Shown: positions 49,918 to 61,088, numbered from the stretch's first letter. The stretch: DNA of 64,000 nt from Streptomyces griseoluteus (GCF_004784465.1 NZ_SRRU01000004.1:521751-585750); one strand, 5' to 3'. The notes: generated from the sequence alone by a model not told the origin. Made by a program: numbers and translations.

Positions 49918-51630
49918 GTGATGAGCAGCACTCCGGACACCACGACCCGCACCACCGGCGCACACCGGGCGCAACGGGCGCATCGGGAGGCGCGGGACCG
50001 ATCCGCGGCACGGAACATCGCCCAGCGGGCGTCGTCGCGCCATGAGGCGTATCTGGACGGCCTGTTCACCTACTGCCTGTCGGTGCTGTGCGACCACGAC
50101 GCCGCCACCGCCGCCCTGAGCGAGGTCCTCGTCATCGCCGAACGGCGCGGCCGCCGCGACCCCCAGACCCCCGGTGACCGCCGGGCCTGGCTGTACGCCC
50201 TGGCCCGCTGGGCCTGTCTGCGCGGCCTCGCCGAGGCCCGCCGCAAACGCCAGGCCACCCACGCCGCCGGCCGCCCCGGCCCCACCACCCCGGCGCCCGA
50301 ATCCGCGCCGCCCGCCGACGTGCTGGAGCTGCGCCGCCGCGAACTCGCCCTGCTGGCCTGGCCGGAGGCGGCCGGGACCACGCCCGAGCAGCGCGAGGCA
50401 CTGGAGCTGGCCGTCCGGCACAAGCTCACCGCCCCCGAGGTCGCCTCCGTACTCGGCCTGGAGCCCGCCGCCGCCCGCGAGCTGCTGGCCTCCGCCGCCT
50501 GCGAGGTCGAACGCACCCGCGCCGCCCTCGCCGTGGTGGAGACCGGGGGCTGCCCGAGCGTGGCCCACCTCACTGGCGACAGCCAGTTGATGCTGAGCGC
50601 GGCCCTGCGCCGCGAGCTGGTCCGGCACGTCGACGACTGCCCGCGCTGTCGCCGTACCGCCGAGCGTGCCGTCCCCGGCCGCTGGCCCGGCGCCGCTGTC
50701 ACCCCCGCCGAGCTGCCCGTGCTCCCGGCGCCCCGCGCCGCCCTGCGCTCCGCACTCGCGCACCCGCCGCGCGCCCGGTCCGCCGCCGTACCGCGGTTCA
50801 ACCGGCGCGGCTTCCCGATGGACCCCAAGGACCGCGCGGCCCGCCGCGACAAGCTGCGCGCGCGTGCCGTCACCACGACCGTCGTCGCAACCGTGGTCGC
50901 CGCCCCCGTGCTCGCCCTGTGGGCCGCCTACCGGGGAGCCCCCGCGCTCGGCGGCGACGACAGCCCCGGCGCCGCGCGCGAGGCGGACGGCCCCGGCGTG
51001 CTCGGCGGCGACCCGGCGGGCGGCTACCAGAACGCGGGCAACGCCAGCGTGAAGCCCGGTACCCCGCCCACCGAGAAGGGCAAGTCGGACGTCTCCGTGG
51101 AGGTCGTCAGCGTCGACGGCGCCGGGCACCCGGGCGCCGGGCGGCTCACGGTCGCCGCCGCCCATCACGGCGACACCACGCTGATCACCCTCAGCGCCTC
51201 CGGCGACGCCCCGGTGCGCTGGTCCGCGACCACCTCGGCGCCCTGGCTCTACCTCAGCCGGTCCGCCGGCACCCTCGACCCCGGCGACTCGGTCACGGTC
51301 AAGGTGTACGTCGACCATCTGCGCGAGCCCTCGGGCCACTGGCGGGCCCGCGTGGCCGTCGCCCCGGCCGGCGCGGTCGTCACCATCGACGGCCACGGCC
51401 CGGCCCCCACGCCCTCGCGCCCCCACCCCGGCTCCCCGGGCCCGGACCCGACGACGCCGACGGCACCGCCCTCGTCACCCTCTTCCGACCCGCCCAGCCA
51501 GTCCCCGCCACCGTCCAGCACCCCTCCGAGCCCGGACCCCGACCCGTCCGACCCGTCCCCTTCCGACCCGCCGGACTCGTCCCCGCCGCCGAGCGACGAC
51601 GAGGACACCCCGACTCCGGCCGACAGCTAG
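49918..51630 (+). CDS. Sigma-like / zinc anti-sigma / BACON-domain membrane fusion protein
   Basis: A 570-residue multi-domain protein. Residues 43-110 look like ECF sigma region 2 ([30 protein letters not shown]) and 145-200 like region 4 ([21 protein letters not shown]). Residues 237-244 hold H-x3-C-x2-C, the zinc anti-sigma signature. One membrane segment (about 318-337) leads to an extracellular BACON beta-domain (about 375-470) and a Pro/Ser/Asp-rich tail of 100 residues. TACGGT ends seven bases before the GTG. Its stop overlaps the convergent gene by 4 bp. Whether it still directs transcription is unknown. Confidence 0.82.
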   Translation: MMSSTPDTTTRTTGAHRAQRAHREARDRSAARNIAQRASSRHEAYLDGLFTYCLSVLCDHDAATAALSEVLVIAERRGRRDPQTPGDRRAWLYALARWACLRGLAEARRKRQATHAAGRPGPTTPAPESAPPADVLELRRRELALLAWPEAAGTTPEQREALELAVRHKLTAPEVASVLGLEPAAARELLASAACEVERTRAALAVVETGGCPSVAHLTGDSQLMLSAALRRELVRHVDDCPRCRRTAERAVPGRWPGAAVTPAELPVLPAPRAALRSALAHPPRARSAAVPRFNRRGFPMDPKDRAARRDKLRARAVTTTVVATVVAAPVLALWAAYRGAPALGGDDSPGAAREADGPGVLGGDPAGGYQNAGNASVKPGTPPTEKGKSDVSVEVVSVDGAGHPGAGRLTVAAAHHGDTTLITLSASGDAPVRWSATTSAPWLYLSRSAGTLDPGDSVTVKVYVDHLREPSGHWRARVAVAPAGAVVTIDGHGPAPTPSRPHPGSPGPDPTTPTAPPSSPSSDPPSQSPPPSSTPPSPDPDPSDPSPSDPPDSSPPPSDDEDTPTPADS

Positions 51631-52451
51631 GCGGGGTCCGCCGGGTGGGGGGCCACCAGGGGCAGCTGGGACGCCAGCCGCTGTTCGCACAGCTCGACCA
51701 GGCGGTCGTAGCCGGCCTTGCCCATCAGCTCGGTCAGTTCGGCCCGGTAGGAGACGTAGACCGGGTCGCCCGCACCGTGCGCCGAGGTGGCCGAGGTGCA
51801 CCACCAGTGCAGGTCGTGGCCGCCGGGACCCCAGCCGCGGCGGTCGTACTCGCCGATGGAGACCTGGAGGACGCGGGTGTCGTCGGGGCGGTCGATCCAG
51901 TCGTAGGTGCGGCGGATCGGCAACTGCCAGCACACGTCCGGCTTGGTCTCCAGCGGCTCCCGGCCCTCCTTGAGCGCCAGGATGTGCAGCGAGCAGCCCG
52001 CGCCGCCCTCGAAGCCGGGCCGGTTCTGGAAGATGCAGGAGCCCTCGAAGGGACGCGTCTGCCGCGAGCCCTCCTCGTCCTCCGAGACCCAGCCGCCCCG
52101 CAGCCCCTCGTCGCGGTTCTGCCAGATGTCCGGGGTGAGCCGGGCGACGTGCTCGGCGACCCGCTTCTCGTCGTCCTCGTCGGAGAAGTGCGCGCCCAGC
52201 GTGCAGCAGCCGTCGGCCGCGCGGCCCGCCTGGATGCCCTGGCAGCCCTGGCCGAAGATGCAGGTCCAGCGGGACGTCAGCCAGGTCAGGTCGCAGCGGA
52301 AGATCTGCTCGTCGTCGGCGGGGTCGGGGAACTCCACCCACGCGCGCGCGAAATCGAGGCCCTTCTCGTCGTCCTTGAGGGCCTTGTCTGCTTTGCGCGA
52401 CCTGTTCGGCTTGTCGGTCTTGTCGACCTTCGCCTTTTTCGTCTTTGGCAC
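51627..52451 (-). CDS. Cys-rich conserved protein of unknown function
   Basis: A 274-residue cytoplasmic protein with a Lys-rich start (residues 1-30) and nine cysteines: 53, 64, 70, 82, 83, 139, 153, 174 and 218. The cluster C-x10-C-x5-C-x11-CC suggests a zinc or iron-sulfur site, similar in spirit to YkgJ-type chelating domains, but I cannot assign a family. It is convergent with the fusion protein gene; stops overlap at CTAG. Confidence 0.72.
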   Translation of the reverse strand: MPKTKKAKVDKTDKPNRSRKADKALKDDEKGLDFARAWVEFPDPADDEQIFRCDLTWLTSRWTCIFGQGCQGIQAGRAADGCCTLGAHFSDEDDEKRVAEHVARLTPDIWQNRDEGLRGGWVSEDEEGSRQTRPFEGSCIFQNRPGFEGGAGCSLHILALKEGREPLETKPDVCWQLPIRRTYDWIDRPDDTRVLQVSIGEYDRRGWGPGGHDLHWWCTSATSAHGAGDPVYVSYRAELTELMGKAGYDRLVELCEQRLASQLPLVAPHPADPA

Positions 52452-52522
52452 CTGTCCAGGGTAAGTCGCGTCAGGGCCGTACGGGCACCGCGGACAGGGC
52501 TTCTGGCAGTAGCGTTTCGTCC

Positions 52523-53455
52523 ATGAGACTCGGTGTCCTGGACGTGGGCTCGAACACGGTGCATCTGCTGGTGGTGGACGCCCACCCCGGCGCCCGCCCG
52601 CTGCCCGCCCACTCCCACAAGGCCGACCTGCGGCTCGCCCAACTTCTCGACGACAGCGGCGCGATCGGCGACGAGGGCATCGAAAGCCTCGTCGCGGTCG
52701 TACGGGACGCCCTCCAGGCCGCCGAGGACAAGGGCGTTGAGGATCTGCTGCCGTTCGCCACCTCCGCCGTGCGCGAGGCCCGCAACGCCGACGACGTCCT
52801 CGCGCGCGTCGCCGACGAGACCGGCGTCCGCCTCCAGGTGCTCAGCGGCGCCGAGGAGGCCCGGCTCACCTTCCTCGCCGTCCGCCGCTGGTTCGGCTGG
52901 TCCGCGGGCAAGCTGCTCGTCCTCGACATCGGCGGCGGCTCGCTGGAGATCGCCTACGGCATCGACGAGGAGCCCGACGCGGCCGCCTCCCTGCCGCTCG
53001 GGGCCGGCCGCCTCACCGCGGGCTGGCTGAGCCAGGACCCGCCGACGACGGACGAGGTGCGCGCGCTGCGCCGCCACGCCCGCGCGGAGATCGCCCGTAC
53101 CGTCGGCGAGTTCAGCCGGTTCGGCGCCCCGGACCATGTCGTCGCCACCTCCAAGACCTTCAAGCAGCTCGCCCGGATCGCGGGCGCCGCGCGGGACGCC
53201 GACGGCCTCTATGTACAGCGCGAGCTGAAGCGGGAGTCGCTGGAGGCATGGGTGCCCCGGCTCGCCGCGATGTCCGCGGCGCAGCGCGCCGAGCTGCCCG
53301 GTGTCTCCGAGGGGCGGGCCGGGCAGATCCTCGCCGGTGCGCTGGTGGCCGAGGGCGCGATGGACCTGTTCGGCGTGGAGAGCCTGGAGATCTGCCCGTG
53401 GGCGCTGCGCGAGGGCGTGATCCTGCGGCGCCTGGACCACATGGGCTCGGCGTGA
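52523..53455 (+). CDS. Ppx/GppA-family phosphatase
   Basis: A 310-residue ASKHA-fold enzyme of the exopolyphosphatase/guanosine pentaphosphatase family. Begins with [20 protein letters not shown], has the catalytic Glu region [11 protein letters not shown] and the glycine-rich [12 protein letters not shown]. It lacks the C-terminal HD domains of long Ppx, as usual in actinobacteria. Substrate polyphosphate or pppGpp is not decided by sequence. TAGCGT and seven bases precede the ATG (leaderless). Confidence 0.88.
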   Translation: MRLGVLDVGSNTVHLLVVDAHPGARPLPAHSHKADLRLAQLLDDSGAIGDEGIESLVAVVRDALQAAEDKGVEDLLPFATSAVREARNADDVLARVADETGVRLQVLSGAEEARLTFLAVRRWFGWSAGKLLVLDIGGGSLEIAYGIDEEPDAAASLPLGAGRLTAGWLSQDPPTTDEVRALRRHARAEIARTVGEFSRFGAPDHVVATSKTFKQLARIAGAARDADGLYVQRELKRESLEAWVPRLAAMSAAQRAELPGVSEGRAGQILAGALVAEGAMDLFGVESLEICPWALREGVILRRLDHMGSA

Positions 53456-53540
53456 GCCGTGCGCGGGCCCGCGATGGCGAAGCTCACACCGGCCCGTGGA
53501 CACCCCTCGTCCCCGGTGCCCCACCCCGTAAGGTGTGTCC

Positions 53541-54353
53541 GTGGCTGAACCAAGGGACGTAAAGGTCGCCCTGTCGACGGCCTCGGTCTACCCGGAGTCG
53601 ACGGCGACGGCCTTCGAGATCGCCGGGCGCCTCGGCTACGACGGTGTCGAGGTCATGGTGTGGACCGACCCCGTCAGCCAGGACATCGAGGCGCTGCGCC
53701 GCCTCTCCGACCACCACGGCGTGCCGATCCTCGCCGTGCACGCGCCCTGCCTGCTGATCACCCAGCGGGTCTGGTCCACCGATCCCTGGACCAAGCTGCG
53801 CCGCGCTCAGTCGGCCGCCGAGAAGCTGGGCGCCTCCACCGTCGTGGTCCATCCGCCCTTCCGCTGGCAGCGGCAGTACGCACGCGAGTTCGTCGACGGC
53901 ATCTGGCGCATGGCCGACGAGACCGACGTGCGGTTCGCCGTGGAGAACATGTACCCCTGGCGCTATCGCGACCGGGAACTGCTCGCCTACGCCCCCGAGT
54001 GGGACGTCACCAAGGACGACTACCGGCACTTCACGATCGACCTCAGCCACACCGCGACCGCCCGCACCGACGCCCTCGGCATGATCGACCGCATGGGCGA
54101 CCGGCTCGGCCACGTCCACCTCGCCGACGGCCGGGGCTCCGCCAAGGACGAGCACCTGGTGCCCGGCCGCGGCACCCAGCCGTGTGCCGAGCTGCTGGAC
54201 CGGCTCACCCGCACCGGCTTCGACGGCCATGTCGTCATCGAGGTCAACACCCGCCGGGCCATGTCCAGCGCCGAACGCGAGGCCGACCTCGCCGAGGCCC
54301 TCGCCTTCACCCGCCGCCACCTCGCGGCCGGCGCGCGGGTGCCCCGGCCGTGA
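53541..54353 (+). CDS. Sugar phosphate isomerase/epimerase family TIM-barrel protein
   Basis: A 270-residue xylose-isomerase-like barrel (AP endonuclease family 2 fold). Metal ligands are probably the Glu of [10 protein letters not shown], the Asp/His of TIDLSHT and HVHLADG, and the Glu of VVIEVNT. TAAGGT is six bases before GTG 53541; a GTG two codons earlier is possible. Its stop overlaps the TetR gene start, so the two are coupled. The substrate is unknown. Confidence 0.85.
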   Translation: MAEPRDVKVALSTASVYPESTATAFEIAGRLGYDGVEVMVWTDPVSQDIEALRRLSDHHGVPILAVHAPCLLITQRVWSTDPWTKLRRAQSAAEKLGASTVVVHPPFRWQRQYAREFVDGIWRMADETDVRFAVENMYPWRYRDRELLAYAPEWDVTKDDYRHFTIDLSHTATARTDALGMIDRMGDRLGHVHLADGRGSAKDEHLVPGRGTQPCAELLDRLTRTGFDGHVVIEVNTRRAMSSAEREADLAEALAFTRRHLAAGARVPRP

Positions 54354-54955
54354 GCGAGCCCACCGCGCGGCGCCGGGGACGGCCCCCGCGCGCCGAGTCC
54401 GGCGACACCCGCGACCGCATCCTCGACGCCGCCCGCGAGGAGTTCTCCGAACGCGGCTACGAGAAGACCTCCGTGCGCGGCATCGCCAAGGCCGCCGGGG
54501 TCGACTCCGCGCTGGTCCACCACTACTTCGGCACCAAGGAGCAGGTCTTCGAGGCCGCCGTCGCGGTCGCCTTCGCGCCCGCCCTCGCGGCGCCGGACGC
54601 GATCGCCGAGGGCCCGCTGGACTCCGTGGGGGAGCGGCTGACCCGGTTCGTGCTGGGCCTGTGGGAGAACCCCGCCACCCGTACGCCGCTGCTGGCCATC
54701 GTCCGCTCCGCCGTCAACAACGACACCGCCGCCGCCGTCTTCCGCCGCCTGATCTCCGCCCAGCTCCTGCGGCGCATCGCCGGGCGCCTGGACGTGCCGG
54801 ACGCCGAGCTGCGTGTCGAGCTGGCCGCCGCGCAACTGGTCGGCACGGCCATGCTGCGATACGTGATCAAGGTGGAGCCGCTGGCCTCGGCCGACCTGGA
54901 ACGGATCGTGGCCCGGCTGGCACCGGTGGTGCAGGGGCATCTCACAGGGGGGTGA
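54350..54955 (+). CDS. TetR-family transcriptional regulator
   Basis: A 201-residue regulator: [22 protein letters not shown] leads into the helix-turn-helix ([31 protein letters not shown], about 30-60) and a helical effector domain. The GTG overlaps the stop of the TIM-barrel gene (GTGA). No operator was found. The usual arrangement of a TetR gene divergent from its target does not apply here. Confidence 0.92.
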   Translation: MSEPTARRRGRPPRAESGDTRDRILDAAREEFSERGYEKTSVRGIAKAAGVDSALVHHYFGTKEQVFEAAVAVAFAPALAAPDAIAEGPLDSVGERLTRFVLGLWENPATRTPLLAIVRSAVNNDTAAAVFRRLISAQLLRRIAGRLDVPDAELRVELAAAQLVGTAMLRYVIKVEPLASADLERIVARLAPVVQGHLTGG

Positions 54956-55134
54956 GGCGGGGACGCGGGGGGAGTGCGGCGCGGGGTGCGGAGAGGGGGG
55001 GGCGGCGGAGCCCGGCCGCCAAGACATCCGTCCCGCATTCCGGACACATCGTCCCGCCCCGTGGATGACCGGCGTACGCTCGGCATCTGTCAGAAGTCTC
55101 TCTGACCCGACTTCTCACGAAGGAGCGAGCGACG

Positions 55135-56988
55135 ATGCCCGAGCTGAGGTCCCGCACAGTCACCCACGGCCGCAACATGGCGGGCGCCCGCGCCCTTATG
55201 CGTGCCTCGGGTGTACCCGGCGCGGACATCGGCCGCAAGCCCGTCATCGCCGTCGCCAACTCCTTCACCGAGTTCGTCCCCGGCCACACCCACCTCCAGC
55301 CGGTCGGCCGCATCGTCAGCGAGGCGATCACGGCAGCGGGCGGCATCCCGCGCGAGTTCAACACCATCGCCGTGGACGACGGCATCGCCATGGGCCACGG
55401 CGGCATGCTCTACTCCCTGCCCTCCCGCGACCTGATCGCGGACTCGGTGGAGTACATGGTGGAGGCCCACTGCGCCGACGCCCTGGTCTGCATCTCCAAC
55501 TGCGACAAGATCACGCCCGGCATGCTGATGGCCGCGCTGCGGCTGAACATCCCGACCGTGTTCGTCTCCGGCGGGCCCATGGAGTCCGGCCGCGCCACCC
55601 TCGTCGACGGCACCGTGCGCACGCTGGACCTGGTCGACGCGATCTCCGACGCGGTCAACGACAAGATCTCCGACGAGGACATCCTCCGCATCGAGGAGAA
55701 CGCCTGCCCGACCTGCGGCAGCTGTTCCGGCATGTTCACCGCCAACTCGATGAACTGCCTCACCGAGGCCATCGGCCTCTCCCTGCCCGGCAACGGCTCG
55801 GTCCTCGCCACCCACACCGCCCGCCGCGCCCTCTACGAGGACGCCGCCCGCACGGTCATGGACATCACCCGCCGGTACTACGGGCAGGACGACGAGACCG
55901 TCCTGCCCCGCTCCATCGCCTCCTTCGCGGCCTTCGAGAACGCGATGGCGCTGGACATCGCCATGGGCGGCTCCACCAACACGATCCTGCACCTGCTGGC
56001 CGCCGCCCAGGAGGCGGGCGTCCCCTTCGGCCTGCCGGAGATCGACGCCGTCTCCCGCCGCGTCCCGTGCCTCGCCAAGGTCGCGCCCAACGTGGCGAAG
56101 AACCGCACGTACTACATGGAGGACGTGCACCGCGCCGGCGGCATCCCCGCCCTCCTCGGCGAACTGCACCGCGCGGGGCTCCTCAACGACGACGTGCACT
56201 CCGTCCACAGCCCGTCGCTCGCCGACTGGCTGAAGACCTGGGACGTGCGCGGCGGCTCCCCGTCCGCCGAGGCGGTCGAGCTGTGGCACGCTGCCCCCGG
56301 CTGCGTCCGCTCCGCCGAGGCCTTCTCCCAGTCCGAGCGCTGGGACTCCCTGGACGACGACGCCGAGGGCGGCTGCATCCGCTCCGCCGAGCACGCCTAC
56401 TCCAAGGACGGCGGCCTCGCCGTCCTCAAGGGCAACCTCGCCGTGGACGGCTGCGTGGTGAAGACCGCGGGCGTCGACGAGTCGGTGTGGACCTTCGAGG
56501 GACCCGCCGTGGTCTGCGAGTCCCAGGAGGAGGCCGTCCAGCGCATCCTGACCCAGGAGGTCAAGGACGGCGACGTGGTCGTCATCCGTTACGAGGGCCC
56601 CAAGGGCGGCCCCGGCATGCAGGAGATGCTCTACCCGACCTCGTACCTCAAGGGCCGTGGCCTCGGGAAGACCTGCGCCCTGATCACCGACGGCCGCTTC
56701 TCCGGCGGCACCTCGGGCCTCTCCATCGGCCACGCCTCCCCCGAAGCGGCCTCCGGCGGCACCATCGCCCTGGTCAAGGACGGCGACCGCATCCGCATCG
56801 ACATCCCCAACCGCACCATCGACCTCCTGGTGGACGACGCCGAACTCGCCCGCCGCGAGGCCGAGTTGAACGGCGTCTACGCCCCTGCCAACCGCACCCG
56901 CAAGGTCTCCGTCGCCCTGCGCGCCTACGCGGCCATGGCCACCAGCGCCGACAGGGGCGCCGTCCGCGACGTCTCCCTCCTGGGCTGA
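55135..56988 (+). CDS. ilvD: Dihydroxy-acid dehydratase
   Basis: A 617-residue iron-sulfur enzyme of branched-chain amino acid synthesis, dehydrating 2,3-dihydroxy-3-methylbutanoate and -pentanoate. Signatures: NCDKITPGM with Cys123, [10 protein letters not shown] with Cys194 and Cys197, and the C-terminal [14 protein letters not shown]. It belongs to the long IlvD group. ATG 55135 with GAAGGAGCGAG upstream. No other ilv gene is close. Confidence 0.96.
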   Translation: MPELRSRTVTHGRNMAGARALMRASGVPGADIGRKPVIAVANSFTEFVPGHTHLQPVGRIVSEAITAAGGIPREFNTIAVDDGIAMGHGGMLYSLPSRDLIADSVEYMVEAHCADALVCISNCDKITPGMLMAALRLNIPTVFVSGGPMESGRATLVDGTVRTLDLVDAISDAVNDKISDEDILRIEENACPTCGSCSGMFTANSMNCLTEAIGLSLPGNGSVLATHTARRALYEDAARTVMDITRRYYGQDDETVLPRSIASFAAFENAMALDIAMGGSTNTILHLLAAAQEAGVPFGLPEIDAVSRRVPCLAKVAPNVAKNRTYYMEDVHRAGGIPALLGELHRAGLLNDDVHSVHSPSLADWLKTWDVRGGSPSAEAVELWHAAPGCVRSAEAFSQSERWDSLDDDAEGGCIRSAEHAYSKDGGLAVLKGNLAVDGCVVKTAGVDESVWTFEGPAVVCESQEEAVQRILTQEVKDGDVVVIRYEGPKGGPGMQEMLYPTSYLKGRGLGKTCALITDGRFSGGTSGLSIGHASPEAASGGTIALVKDGDRIRIDIPNRTIDLLVDDAELARREAELNGVYAPANRTRKVSVALRAYAAMATSADRGAVRDVSLLG

Positions 56989-57025
56989 CCCCCTCGGGCC
57001 TTCCGGCGGCCGGTGCGCTCCACGC

Positions 57026-59140
57026 TCACCAGGCCGCCGGATCACCCGTGTTCACCGCGAACACCGACCCGTCCGGCGCCCCCGCGTACACATGGCCCAA
57101 CGCCGGCACCGGCGTCGGCAGCCCAGCCGTCACCCGGTCCGCCCGCGCGCCCAGCCGGGGACGGGTCTGGCCCGCGAGGGTGCCCTTGCGGGCGTCCACG
57201 GCGAGCAGCCGCCCGTCGGCAGCCGAGAAGTACACCCGCCGCCCGTCCGTCACCGGCGCCGAACCCCGGCTCACCGTCGTCTCCAGGTGCCACAACGGCT
57301 TGCCCGCCGCCATGTCCACCGCGTCCAGCCCCCCGTTGGCCGCGAGCAGGTACACCACCCCGTCCCGCACAGTGGCCTGCGCGTCCGTCCGCGGCCCCAG
57401 CAGCGGAATCCGGCGCGTCGCCCCCGACTTCACCTCGTACCGCACCAGCCCCTTGGTGTCCCCGTACACCGGGTCCTCGTCGAGGAAGTACACGAACCCG
57501 CCCTCCGTGCCCACCGGTTCGACCATCCCGGACAGCCGCTCGCTCCACCGCACGTCCCCCGACACCGGATCGAACGCCGTGACCCGCGTGCTCCGCCCGT
57601 CCGCCGAGGTCACCGTCGCGTAACCGCCGCTCCCGGCGCCGAAGGCGTCGATCCGCGGCCGGGTCCCGTCCGGCAACGGCAGCCGCCACTTCTCCTTCCC
57701 CGACCCACTCTCCGCGCCCATGACCACCCCGTCCGCACGGGTCGTCACCAGCGTGTCCCCGATGTACCGCGTCCCGGTGTCCCCGGTCAGCTCCCGCTCC
57801 CCACGCGTACGCCCCGTGCCCGGATCGAGCGCCATGAGCCGCCCGCTCTGGTTCCGCAGCCGCAGCGCCCCGCCCGACAGCACCGGCGGATCACTCCACA
57901 AGGCCCCCGCGAACGTCCGCCGCCACACCACGGACCCCTTCACCGGGTCCAGCGCGAAGACCGCCCCGTCCGCCGTGCACAGCAACTCGCCCGCGCCGAA
58001 CACGCACCGGGGCACACCGGGCACCCCGGCCACCGCCTCGGACCGCCACCCGTCGAACCCGGCCGCGGTCACCGCCGGAGCCGCCTGCGGCCGCGCCCCC
58101 TGCCCGGCCCCGGCCCACTGCACCGAGGCCACCACCCCGCCGACCGCCAGCACCGCAGCGGTCGCCGCCAGCACCACCCGCCCACGCCACCGGCGCCGCT
58201 TCGGCGGGACCGATTCGGGCGTGGCACCGGAGTCCTCTTTCAGCGGGGCAGCCTCATCCCCGTCCGCCGCTCCCTCCCGCTGCGCCGGTATGAACGCCTG
58301 CGTGTCGTACGACGCCGCCACCGAACGCAGCGCCAGCATCAGCTCGTCCGGCGTCGGCCGGTCCTCCGGCTCCTTAGCCAGACACCGCCGCACCAGCGGC
58401 GCGAGCCCGGCCGGCACCCCGGCCAGCTCCGGCTCGTCGTGCACCACCTGATAGGCCACGACATACGGACTGTCCGAGTCGAACGGCCCCCGCCCGGTCG
58501 CCGCGTGCACGATCACCGACCCGAGCGCGAACACGTCCGCCGCCGGCCCCACCTCCCGAGGCCGCCGGAACTGCTCCGGCGCCATGAACGGCGGCGTACC
58601 GATCAACTTCCCCGTCTCGGTGCGCAGTTCGCTGTCCTTCGGCCGGGAGATCCCGAAGTCGATCACCTTCGGCCCGTCCTCGGCCAGCAGCACGTTCCCC
58701 GGCTTGAGATCCCGGTGCACCACACCGACCCGGTGGATGTCCCGCAGTGCCTCGGCGAGCCCGGCCATCAGCCGCCGCACCTGCGCGGGCTCCATCGGAC
58801 CGTTCCGCTTCACCTCCTGTGCCAACGTCGGCCCAGGGATGAACAGCGTCGCCATCCACGGCCGCGCCGCCTCCGGGTCCGCGTCCACCACCGGCGCGGT
58901 GAACGCACCGCTCACCCGCCGCGCGGCCGCCACCTCCTGCCGGAACCGTCCCCTGAACTCGGGGTCCCGCGCGAACTCCGCGTGCACCACCTTCACCGCC
59001 ACCCGCATCCCGGAGGCGCTGCGGGCCAGATGCACCACGCCCATCCCGCCGAAACCGAGCCGTGACTCCAGCCGGTAGTGACCGGCGTACTCCGGAAGTT
59101 CCGCTTCCGCGCCGGCTCCGGTGCTGTGCCGTGGCGCCAT
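57026..59140 (-). CDS. Serine/threonine protein kinase with extracellular PQQ-type beta-propeller
   Basis: A 704-residue transmembrane Hanks-type kinase. Gly-rich loop GFGGMG (29-34), Lys50, catalytic HRDLKPGN (142-149), DFG (161-163) and MAPEQ. A membrane segment near residues 315-335 follows the basic PPKRRRWRGR. The outer part has PQQ-like propeller blades (repeated W-x-x-x-L, TVTSADGRSTRVTAFDPVSGDVRW). Probable sensor kinase; the ligand is unknown. ATG 59140 with GGGGGTGG upstream. Confidence 0.93.
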   Translation of the reverse strand: MAPRHSTGAGAEAELPEYAGHYRLESRLGFGGMGVVHLARSASGMRVAVKVVHAEFARDPEFRGRFRQEVAAARRVSGAFTAPVVDADPEAARPWMATLFIPGPTLAQEVKRNGPMEPAQVRRLMAGLAEALRDIHRVGVVHRDLKPGNVLLAEDGPKVIDFGISRPKDSELRTETGKLIGTPPFMAPEQFRRPREVGPAADVFALGSVIVHAATGRGPFDSDSPYVVAYQVVHDEPELAGVPAGLAPLVRRCLAKEPEDRPTPDELMLALRSVAASYDTQAFIPAQREGAADGDEAAPLKEDSGATPESVPPKRRRWRGRVVLAATAAVLAVGGVVASVQWAGAGQGARPQAAPAVTAAGFDGWRSEAVAGVPGVPRCVFGAGELLCTADGAVFALDPVKGSVVWRRTFAGALWSDPPVLSGGALRLRNQSGRLMALDPGTGRTRGERELTGDTGTRYIGDTLVTTRADGVVMGAESGSGKEKWRLPLPDGTRPRIDAFGAGSGGYATVTSADGRSTRVTAFDPVSGDVRWSERLSGMVEPVGTEGGFVYFLDEDPVYGDTKGLVRYEVKSGATRRIPLLGPRTDAQATVRDGVVYLLAANGGLDAVDMAAGKPLWHLETTVSRGSAPVTDGRRVYFSAADGRLLAVDARKGTLAGQTRPRLGARADRVTAGLPTPVPALGHVYAGAPDGSVFAVNTGDPAAW

Positions 59141-59345
59141 GGACCACCCCCGTGCTCATCGGCCGCGCGCGCGACGAAGGGAGCCTATTCGATTGCCCGT
59201 ACGACACCGAGGCGGCTTGCTAACCTCCGCCTGCGAGTCGCGGCGCAGCCGTGGCCCGCCCGCCCGTCCGGCACCGGTACGCGATGCCCGGCGAGCGGCG
59301 TCACCACCCCGTGGCCGTCACGGGGTGTCACGGGGGAGGTATCTC

Positions 59346-59657
59346 ATGTCCGACGACCACGCGCCCACGATCCTGGCCGAACCGGCGGCAACCACCGCCA
59401 CGGCCTCCGCGCCCCGCTTCCCGATCGCACCGGGCGCCGCCCTGAACGTCCGCAGCGGCCCCGGCACCGGCTACGGCATCGTCCGCACACTGCCCGCCGG
59501 CTCCAGCGTCACCATCTACTGCCAGACGCCCGGCACCACGGTGACCGGCCCGTACGGCACCACGAAGATCTGGGACAACATCGGCTCCGGCGAGTACGTG
59601 TCCGACGCCTATGTGCACACCGGCAGCGACGGCTACGTGACCGGCCGCTGCGGCTGA
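59346..59657 (+). CDS. Small SH3-domain protein
   Basis: A 103-residue protein with a bacterial SH3 type 3 domain (ALNVRSGPGTGYGIVRTLPAGSSV) and two cysteines able to pair. These domains usually bind cell wall, yet no signal peptide is visible before residue 35, so export would need another route. GGGGGAGG precedes ATG 59346. Confidence 0.78.
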   Translation: MSDDHAPTILAEPAATTATASAPRFPIAPGAALNVRSGPGTGYGIVRTLPAGSSVTIYCQTPGTTVTGPYGTTKIWDNIGSGEYVSDAYVHTGSDGYVTGRCG

Positions 59658-59702
59658 CGCCCCGCCCCGGAGCCCGTCGGGCGGCGGAGCCATAATCGAC
59701 GC

Positions 59703-60215
59703 GTGAGCGACGAGACCGGCACCGACACCACCCCGGCGGGCTCCACGGGCGGCCCCCGCCCCGAACCCCTCCGCTTCTTCGGCACGACCTGGCTGGACCA
59801 CACGGGCGGCTACGCGCTCCGCCGCGCCGCCGTCACCCTCGGCGCCCTCGCCGCGGCCGCCGTCTCCTGCCTGATCCTGCGCCTCGCCTACCAGGGCCTC
59901 CAGATCGCCGGTACCGGTTCCTTCGTGACCGTCCTGGTCATCGTCATGTTCGCGGTGTGCAGCGCCCTCGCCTTCCGCACCACCTGGGACAACTTCGGCC
60001 GCCGCCCCGACCCCGAGCGCCAGGCCCGCCTGCGCGGCCTGCTCGCCGTCGGCTTCGTCGGCACCCTCCTCGCCTGGTCCGCCCGCTCCCTCACCGAGGC
60101 GCCCGGCGAGAAGCTGCACCGCACCGAGTACGACACGGCCCGCGCCGAGTACGAGCGCACCCAGTCCCGGCGCACCGGCAACCCCGCGAAGGCCCGCAAG
60201 AAGCGCCGCGCCTGA
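59703..60215 (+). CDS. Small membrane protein with three predicted segments
   Basis: A 170-residue protein with hydrophobic segments near 42-62, 72-92 and 110-128 and a basic C-terminus (RKKRRA). Found next to this SH3 gene in Streptomyces; sometimes misnamed as a transporter. CATAAT is six bases before GTG 59703 (leaderless). No function is known. Confidence 0.75.
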   Translation: MSDETGTDTTPAGSTGGPRPEPLRFFGTTWLDHTGGYALRRAAVTLGALAAAAVSCLILRLAYQGLQIAGTGSFVTVLVIVMFAVCSALAFRTTWDNFGRRPDPERQARLRGLLAVGFVGTLLAWSARSLTEAPGEKLHRTEYDTARAEYERTQSRRTGNPAKARKKRRA

Positions 60216-60290
60216 CCCCGGCGGAGGCACCGGGGCGACCGGCCCGGAACCACTGTCCCCAAGGGCCCCGCGCCGAGCACCATGGGCGGC

Positions 60291-61088
60291 ATGACCGCAC
60301 CAGAGGCCCCCACGGCCGGCGCCCGCGCCCACTCCTTCAACGCGGCAGCCGCGCAGTACGCCGAGAACCGCCCCTCCTATCCGCCCGCGCTCTTCGACAC
60401 CGTCGAGGAACTCACCGGCCGCCCCCTGGCCGGTGTCCGAGCCGTGGACGTGGGCGCGGGCACCGGCATCGCCAGCGAGCTGCTGCACCGGCGGGGCGCC
60501 GACGTGCTCGCCGTCGAGCCGGGCGCGGGCATGGCCGCCGAGTTCCGCCGCCGGAACCCGCACATCCCACTGGTCCGGGGCAGCGGCGACGCCCTTCCCG
60601 TGGCCGACGCCCACGCCGACCTCGTCACCTACGCCCAGGCATGGCACTGGACCGACCCGGACCGCTCGGTGCCGGAGGCGCTGCGCGTGCTGCGGCCGGG
60701 CGGCGCGCTCGCGCTCTGGTGGAACACCGACGCCACGGACGTCGACTGGATCGCCGCGGCCGCCGCGCGCGCCGCCCGCTTCCTCGGTCTGCCCGTGCAC
60801 ACCGAGCAGCGCAAGGCCGCCGACCGAGTCTCCGCCGCCGATCCCAGCGGCCGGCTCGACTTCACCCGGCGCTCGGTCCGCTGGAGCCGTCACGTGCCGC
60901 TCGACACCCACCTGGCCAACATCGGCAGTCATTCCGCTTTCCTCCTCGCCCCCGAGCCCGCCCGCACCGAATTCCTCGAAGCCGAGCGCGCCCACCTGAT
61001 CAAGGTCTTCCCCGACGGCCTGGTCGAGGAGACGTACGAGGTGGTTCTGCTCGTCGCCACCACCCCGGAATCCCCGGCCCGCCCCTGA
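60291..61088 (+). CDS. Class I SAM-dependent methyltransferase
   Basis: A 265-residue Methyltransf_11-type enzyme. Motif I is VDVGAGTGIASELL, motif post-I VLAVEPGAGM, and the region AQAWHWTDPDRSVPEALRVLRPGG is typical. It resembles UbiE/Tam-like methyltransferases acting on small molecules. The substrate is not evident. ATG 60282 is an in-frame alternative start. Confidence 0.88.
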   Translation: MTAPEAPTAGARAHSFNAAAAQYAENRPSYPPALFDTVEELTGRPLAGVRAVDVGAGTGIASELLHRRGADVLAVEPGAGMAAEFRRRNPHIPLVRGSGDALPVADAHADLVTYAQAWHWTDPDRSVPEALRVLRPGGALALWWNTDATDVDWIAAAAARAARFLGLPVHTEQRKAADRVSAADPSGRLDFTRRSVRWSRHVPLDTHLANIGSHSAFLLAPEPARTEFLEAERAHLIKVFPDGLVEETYEVVLLVATTPESPARP

